Positions 28,313-32,082 of a stretch of DNA of 32,082 nucleotides are shown here, piece by piece (position 1 is the first letter of the stretch; each line of letters starts with the position of its first letter). Below the pieces are notes generated by a model. That model had not been told where the DNA came from and did not search any database. It saw nothing but the letters and a program-made list of their open reading frames with translations. Both the position numbers and the translations under genes were made by a program. The stretch covers positions 1 to 32,082 of the forward strand of contig JAEXCG010000166.1 of the NCBI GenBank assembly GCA_023402355.1, given 5' to 3'. Source of the DNA: Bacillota bacterium (GTDB lineage: Bacteria > Bacillota > Clostridia > Christensenellales > Aristaeellaceae).

Positions 28313-29707
28313 TTACGCCTCCGCGTGCACGAAGCCCTTGCTGCGCCACTTTCCGTTTCGATAGCACACGAACGTGATGAGCGCGCCCAGCACCCAGGAG
28401 ATGAGCAGCGAGGTAAAAAGGCAATCGGGCGAGCCGTTGGGCAGCTCGGGCGTCTTGGTGAGGTTCGCCCAGAGGTAGGCGATCGGCACGCGGATGACGA
28501 CCGTGGTGATGATGGAAATCCACATCGGCGTCATCGTGTCGCCCGCCCCGCGCATGACGCCGGAGAGGGACTGCGTGACCGCCATCGCGATGTAGCCGAC
28601 CGCGAGGATGCGCATCATGTGCATGCCGAGGTTGACGACCTCCTCCGTGCCGGTGAAGAGCTGCATGAGGTTTCGCCCGAAGAGCAGAATGCAGGCCGTC
28701 AGCAGGCAGGAGACGCCGAGCGCCATCTTGAGCCCGTCGCGCGTGCCCTCGTCCACGCGGTGCATGAGCCCCGCGCCGACGTTTTGCCCGACGAACGTGG
28801 TCATGGCCATGCCGAAGGTGAAGTTGGGCATCATCGCGAAGCCGTCCACGCGCATGACGACGATGGAGCTGGCGATGACGCTGGTGCCGAACGTGTTGGT
28901 CAGCGCCTGCACGACGATCGCCGCCATGGAGAAGATCGCCTGCGTCAGGCCGGAGGGCAGGCCCAGCTTGATCGTCCGGTTGGTCATGGCGCGGTCGAGC
29001 CGCAGGGTCTTTCGGTTCAGGTCGATCTGGCTCTTCATCTGGAAGAGGCGCAGGAAGCACAGCAGGGCCGAAATGGCCTGCGCGATGATCGTCGCCCAGG
29101 CGACGCCCGCGACGCCCATGCCGAACTGCGCCACGAACAGGATGTCCAGCACGATGTTGAGGAAGCACGCGACGAGCAGGAAGATGAGCGGGGTGAGCGA
29201 ATCGCCCATGCCGCGCAGCACGCCGGAGAGGATGTTGTAATAGCCGCACCCCAGAATGCCCAGGAAGATGATCGTCAGATAGGAAACCGACATGCCGTAG
29301 ATCTCGTCCGGCGTGCCCAGCAGCGCCATGAGCGGGCCGGAGATCAGGGGGCCGACCACCATGATGATGACGCCGGAAAGCAGCGTGAGCATGATGCACG
29401 TGCCGATGGTGCGGGAAAGCTCGTCCCGCTGCTTGGCGCCGAAGTACTGCGACACCATGATGCCCGCGCCCGTGGAGATGCCCATGAAGAGCAGCAGCAG
29501 GAGGTTGAGCACCGGGCCGCTCGCGCCGACCGCGGCGAGCGCGCTGTCGCCCACGTAGCGGCCGACGACGATGGAATCGACCGTGTTATAAAGCTGCTGG
29601 GCGAGATTGCCCACGAGGAGCGGCGCGGAGAACATGGCCAGATTCTTCCATGGGCTGCCGACCGTCATGTCCTGCGCGCCGAAAAGCGCCTTGAGTTTGC
29701 CTGCCAT
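28313..29707 (-). CDS. MATE-family efflux transporter (second copy, different branch)
   Basis: A 464-residue protein with about twelve hydrophobic segments. The first half has LAMFSAPLLVGNLAQQLYNTVDSIVVGRYVG, the usual MATE helix-1/2 block, and GVAGVAWATIIAQ and IASSIVVMRVDGFAMMPNFTFGMA lie at the ends of the halves. Only weakly like the MATE protein at 2248-3630, so the two probably have different substrates. ATG at 29707 with AAGGAG nine bases upstream and a -10-like TACAAT about 30 bases further; it appears to be transcribed alone up to the terminator at 28269-28293. No dedicated regulator adjoins it except the response regulator downstream. Confidence 0.93.
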   Translation of the reverse strand: MAGKLKALFGAQDMTVGSPWKNLAMFSAPLLVGNLAQQLYNTVDSIVVGRYVGDSALAAVGASGPVLNLLLLLFMGISTGAGIMVSQYFGAKQRDELSRTIGTCIMLTLLSGVIIMVVGPLISGPLMALLGTPDEIYGMSVSYLTIIFLGILGCGYYNILSGVLRGMGDSLTPLIFLLVACFLNIVLDILFVAQFGMGVAGVAWATIIAQAISALLCFLRLFQMKSQIDLNRKTLRLDRAMTNRTIKLGLPSGLTQAIFSMAAIVVQALTNTFGTSVIASSIVVMRVDGFAMMPNFTFGMAMTTFVGQNVGAGLMHRVDEGTRDGLKMALGVSCLLTACILLFGRNLMQLFTGTEEVVNLGMHMMRILAVGYIAMAVTQSLSGVMRGAGDTMTPMWISIITTVVIRVPIAYLWANLTKTPELPNGSPDCLFTSLLISWVLGALITFVCYRNGKWRSKGFVHAEA

Positions 29708-29879
29708 AGTGAATGACTCCTTATAACCGTAATAACTCTATTGTATCATATCTGGCCTGCGGAGAAAAGACGAACAAAAAAATGAATGATGCGAAAAATA
29801 TTTCTAAAATGTGGGCAGCAGGCTGCGGAGCGCCGGGTTCATGCTATAATGAAGCTAAAAAAAGAGGAGCGTGACCGCT

Positions 29880-30482
29880 GTGAAGCTGCTGCTGACCGCG
29901 TTTGAGCCGTTCGGAGGCGAGCGCGTCAACCCCACGATGGAAATTTTGAAGGGGCTGTCCCCGCGCGCGGACGTCCTGCGGGCGGTCCTGCCCGTGACGT
30001 TTGCGGGCGCGGAGGCCGCGCTTACGGCGCTGATCGACGGCGAGCGGCCGGACATCGTGCTTTGCCTGGGTCAGGCGGGCGGTCGCGACCGCCTGACGAT
30101 CGAGCGCGTCGCCCTCAATCTGGACGACGCTTCCATCCCGGACAACGCGGGCGCGATGCCGCAGGACATCCCCATTCGCCCGGGCGGAGAAAACGCCCTC
30201 TTTTCGACATTGCCGGTCAAGCGGCTCGTGCGCCGAGTGCAGGATGCGGGCGTGCCGGCGGCGATTTCCAACACGGCGGGCACGTTCGTGTGCAACCACG
30301 TGCTCTACACGGCCCTGTGGCTTGGCAAAACGCGCTGTCCTGAGCTGCGCGCGGGCTTCCTGCACGTGCCCTACCTGCCGGAGCAGGCCGCCGCGAACGG
30401 AAAGCCCGGCATGGAGCTTTCGGGCATGATACGGGGCGTGGAGGTCATCTTGGACGCCCTGCTTTGCGAAAAGAGGCCATAG
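29880..30482 (+). CDS. pcp: Pyroglutamyl-peptidase I
   Basis: A 200-residue cysteine peptidase (family C15) that removes N-terminal pyroglutamate from peptides. The triad is complete: Glu75 in LTIERVALN, Cys138 in NTAGTFVCNH and His162 in FLHVPYLP; the equivalents in Bacillus Pcp are Glu81, Cys144 and His168. I choose the GTG at 29880, giving MKLLLTAFEPFGG, which matches the canonical N-terminus, with GAGGAG ten bases upstream; the GTG at 29871 is too close to that site. A -10 TATAAT lies at 29845-29850. Cytosolic, monocistronic; the strand after its stop has no T-run terminator. Confidence 0.96.
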   Translation: MKLLLTAFEPFGGERVNPTMEILKGLSPRADVLRAVLPVTFAGAEAALTALIDGERPDIVLCLGQAGGRDRLTIERVALNLDDASIPDNAGAMPQDIPIRPGGENALFSTLPVKRLVRRVQDAGVPAAISNTAGTFVCNHVLYTALWLGKTRCPELRAGFLHVPYLPEQAAANGKPGMELSGMIRGVEVILDALLCEKRP

Positions 30483-30507
30483 ACGGAGGCGGACTATACA
30501 GAAGAGG

Positions 30508-30538
30508 GCAAAAACGCCCGCCGCGTGACGCGGCGGGC
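30508..30538 (-). terminator. Terminator of the cyclase-family hydrolase gene
   Basis: Minus strand: GCCCGCCGCG (30529-30538) pairs with CGCGGCGGGC (30516-30525) around a three-base loop, followed by GTTTTTG. It lies about 80 bases after the hydrolase stop codon. Confidence 0.7.
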
Positions 30539-30619
30539 CGGACTGCTGATAAAATATCTTTATACAAAAGGGAGCCTAAAGGAAATTTTCCCCCTGCACG
30601 AGGCTGCCGACAGGGAAGG

Positions 30620-31306
30620 TTACTCCGTGAAGCCCGGCAGGCCCTCGATCGCGTAAGCGCGCACGGGGCAGGAATCGAGCCCCTTGATGGGCAGCGGCGC
30701 ATAGGAGAAGAAGAACACGTCGCTCGTGAGCTCGTCCAGATTCTTGAGCACCTCGAGGAACACGCAGTCGACCTCCATCAGCACGTCGTGGAACGCGCAG
30801 ACGTCCTCGTAGCAGTTCTCGATGGAGACGCCGTCGCCAAAGCCCACGCACTTGACGCCCATTTTCTTAAACCACTCCGCGCTCTCGCGGTTGATGAACA
30901 GGCGCTTGTCGTCCGGCGAGTTGGTGCCGGGCGTGAACGGGGGATAGGGGTGATTGGAGTCGAGGATGACGATGTCGCCCTCGCGCACGCGGCCGCGGCT
31001 GATGAGGTCGAGGTCGGCGGCGCCGATGTGCGCGTTGGGGGCCAGGTCCTCGAACTTCAGGTATACGCAGCGGCCCATGAACGTCGTCAGCGACAGCTGC
31101 TGCACGTCGTGCCAGTCGTCGCTGTGGTGATACGGGCACTCGACGTGCGTGCCCAGGTGGCTGGTGAGATCCATGATGGTGTGAAAGTCCGGAATCGGGC
31201 CGCCCGTGTTGAAACGGTACATATGGCAGCGGCGGGACTCGGTCTTCGGATCGAGCGTCTTGGTCAGATCGACCACGCGCAGGGAACCCAGCTGATATAC
31301 GCTCAC
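30620..31306 (-). CDS. Metal-dependent cyclase-family hydrolase (KynB-like fold)
   Basis: A 228-residue member of the putative-cyclase (COG1878) family, which includes N-formylkynurenine formamidase and isatin hydrolase. The metal motif is SHLGTHVECPYH at 49-60; the usual form is S-x-H-x-GTH-x-D-x-P-x-H, here with Asp replaced by Glu. The conserved EVDCVFLEVLKNLDELTSD segment is near residues 180-205. The start is a GTG at 31306 with CAGGAG eight bases upstream, directly before the first strand; another GTG four codons earlier is less well placed. It has its own strong promoter (31349-31378). The true substrate, an amide or lactone-like ring, is unknown and no tryptophan-catabolic gene adjoins. 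Confidence 0.88.
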   Translation of the reverse strand: MSVYQLGSLRVVDLTKTLDPKTESRRCHMYRFNTGGPIPDFHTIMDLTSHLGTHVECPYHHSDDWHDVQQLSLTTFMGRCVYLKFEDLAPNAHIGAADLDLISRGRVREGDIVILDSNHPYPPFTPGTNSPDDKRLFINRESAEWFKKMGVKCVGFGDGVSIENCYEDVCAFHDVLMEVDCVFLEVLKNLDELTSDVFFFSYAPLPIKGLDSCPVRAYAIEGLPGFTE

Positions 31307-31348
31307 GTCAATCACTCCTGACAGATTCTTTTGGAAACTTCCACCTGT

Positions 31349-31378
31349 AGTATATACGCGCCGGACGCGCGGTGTCAA
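31349..31378 (-). promoter_or_regulatory. Sigma-A promoter of the cyclase-family gene
   Basis: Minus strand: -35 TTGACA (31373-31378), 18-bp spacer, -10 TATACT (31349-31354), about 40 bp before the GTG. Confidence 0.85.
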
Positions 31379-31381
31379 GCG

Positions 31382-31424
31382 CAGAAAGCGCCGGAGGGCG
31401 CGGCGATGCCGCCCCCTCCGGCGC
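31382..31424 (-). terminator. Terminator-like hairpin after the PG-binding protein
   Basis: An 11-bp stem (31388-31398 with 31414-31424) encloses a smaller GCGGC/GCCGC hairpin, followed on the minus strand by TTTCTG. The stem is strong but the U-tract is short. It lies 15 bases after the stop codon at 31439. Confidence 0.6.
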
Positions 31425-31438
31425 AATGCGAGATCGTT

Positions 31439-32082
31439 TTACTGCGCGGCCATCTTCTGCGTCTTTTCCCAGCCGGAGATGATCGCCTTTTGCATGCTGA
31501 CGGCCCAGTCGCCCGTCTCCTCCGCCGAGGACATGGAGAGCGGGAAGTGCACGCAGATGTGCCCGTTGAAGTTGTTCTGCGTGTTGTGCTGCGTGCCGTG
31601 GGCGACGGTGTAGGTCGCGGCGATGTAGGTGTTGCCGTCCGGGAAGGTCACCCACACGGGCTTGATCGTCCACTTGCTGAGCCCCAGGAACGCCTTGTAC
31701 ATGTTGTTCGTGTCGTCGGCGGTGACGGGCTCCGTGTCGCAGTGCTTGTCCTTGGACATGACGGACAGGTTCCAGCTATAGCCTGTCGAGAAGTCGTAGA
31801 CCGTCATGATGGTGCCGTTCGGGTATTTGCCGCGCATCGTGTACCAGTTGACGTTCTGCACCTTGGAGGCCATGCTCGCGTTCGGGCTCGTGGTCGAGGA
31901 GGAGCCGGAGGACGAGCCGTTCGTGCCGGACGACGAGGAGCCGTTCAGCAGGGCAAGCGTCTTCTTTCCGGCGATGCCGTCGGCGCTCAGGCCGTTCTTG
32001 CGCTGAAAGTCCATGACCGCCTGGGCGGTGAGGCTGCCGTAGTTGCCGGTGACGCTGCCCTTGTAGTACCCCATATCCTTGA
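31439..32082 (-). CDS. Peptidoglycan-binding-domain protein, C-terminal part (5' end off the window)
   Basis: The frame is open to the right edge, so the N-terminus is missing; the ATG at 32074 is internal. The visible 213 residues begin inside a PG_binding_1 repeat (MGYYKGSVTGNYGSLTAQAV then DFQRKNGLSADGIAGKKTL), the fold that anchors enzymes to murein. A Ser/Gly/Thr-rich linker (about 45-65) and a C-terminal domain of about 140 residues follow. That domain has TMRGKYPNGTIMTVYDFSTGYSWNL and ends VAHGTQHNTQNNFNGHICVHF, a His/Cys motif that recalls the H-x-G and S-H-G-C motifs of L,D-transpeptidases without being a clean match. It is presumably exported and wall-associated; function uncertain. 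Confidence 0.75.
   Translation of the reverse strand, partial: KDMGYYKGSVTGNYGSLTAQAVMDFQRKNGLSADGIAGKKTLALLNGSSSSGTNGSSSGSSSTTSPNASMASKVQNVNWYTMRGKYPNGTIMTVYDFSTGYSWNLSVMSKDKHCDTEPVTADDTNNMYKAFLGLSKWTIKPVWVTFPDGNTYIAATYTVAHGTQHNTQNNFNGHICVHFPLSMSSAEETGDWAVSMQKAIISGWEKTQKMAAQ

Noticed and set aside
28292..29716. 474-codon plus-strand frame opposite the second MATE gene
   Set aside because: Very Asp/His/Arg/Glu-rich product typical of antisense of a membrane-protein gene, no ribosome binding site.

Overview
The window looks like chromosomal DNA of a high-GC, anaerobic member of the Clostridia (Bacillota). The grounds are a Spo0A-type C-terminal domain, sigma-A promoters with Gram-positive ribosome binding sites, cobalamin and ZTP riboswitches, an ECF transporter S component, a YesM/YesN-type two-component pair and an oxygen-sensitive pyruvate formate-lyase system. 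The exact family cannot be fixed from the sequence; a gut lineage is an inference. GC-rich codon use opens many long antisense frames, which are not genes.

Left part (1-4700). The 3' end of a Spo0A_C-domain gene is followed by a leftward tRNA-Pro(CGG)/tRNA-Thr(CGT) operon with a clear promoter and terminator. Then come a leftward TTG-start esterase, a divergent MarR regulator overlapping a MATE efflux gene, and a membrane-anchored family 2 glycosyltransferase.

Cobalamin uptake (4700-7865). A promoter, a cobalamin riboswitch and a btuF-btuC-btuD-type ABC importer end at a bidirectional terminator.

Surface modification and fermentation (7866-15017, all leftward). A tandem pair of membrane-anchored PIG-L/LmbE deacetylases carries C-terminal discoidin-like domains. 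Upstream lie pflB and pflA, with a ZTP ('pfl') riboswitch and intrinsic attenuator in the pflB leader.

AT-rich insert and repair/detoxification operon (15018-18750). An AT-rich S66 (LdcA/MccF-like) peptidase gene lies next to a GC-rich leftward operon: HExxH protein, SnoaL/NTF2-like protein, PNPOx-like flavoprotein and ogt. A membrane-protein remnant lies at the junction.

Middle-right (18780-25410). A small conserved-looking protein sits downstream of a P-loop uridine-kinase-like fusion protein. Next is an ECF S component behind a structured leader that can hide its own Shine-Dalgarno sequence. Divergently, xylB, a zinc-ribbon membrane protein and a YesM/YesN-type two-component pair run rightward.

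Right part (25412-32082). A leftward response regulator / histidine kinase / TVP38-family operon, whose kinase has an extraordinarily arginine-rich N-terminus, is followed by a second MATE transporter, pyroglutamyl-peptidase I (rightward), a metal-dependent cyclase-family hydrolase, and at the edge the C-terminal part of a peptidoglycan-binding protein with a conserved-looking His/Cys motif.

No insertion sequence, CRISPR array or phage module was seen. The least explained elements are the ECF S-component leader RNA, the tandem PIG-L proteins, the uridine-kinase fusion and the right-edge PG-binding protein.
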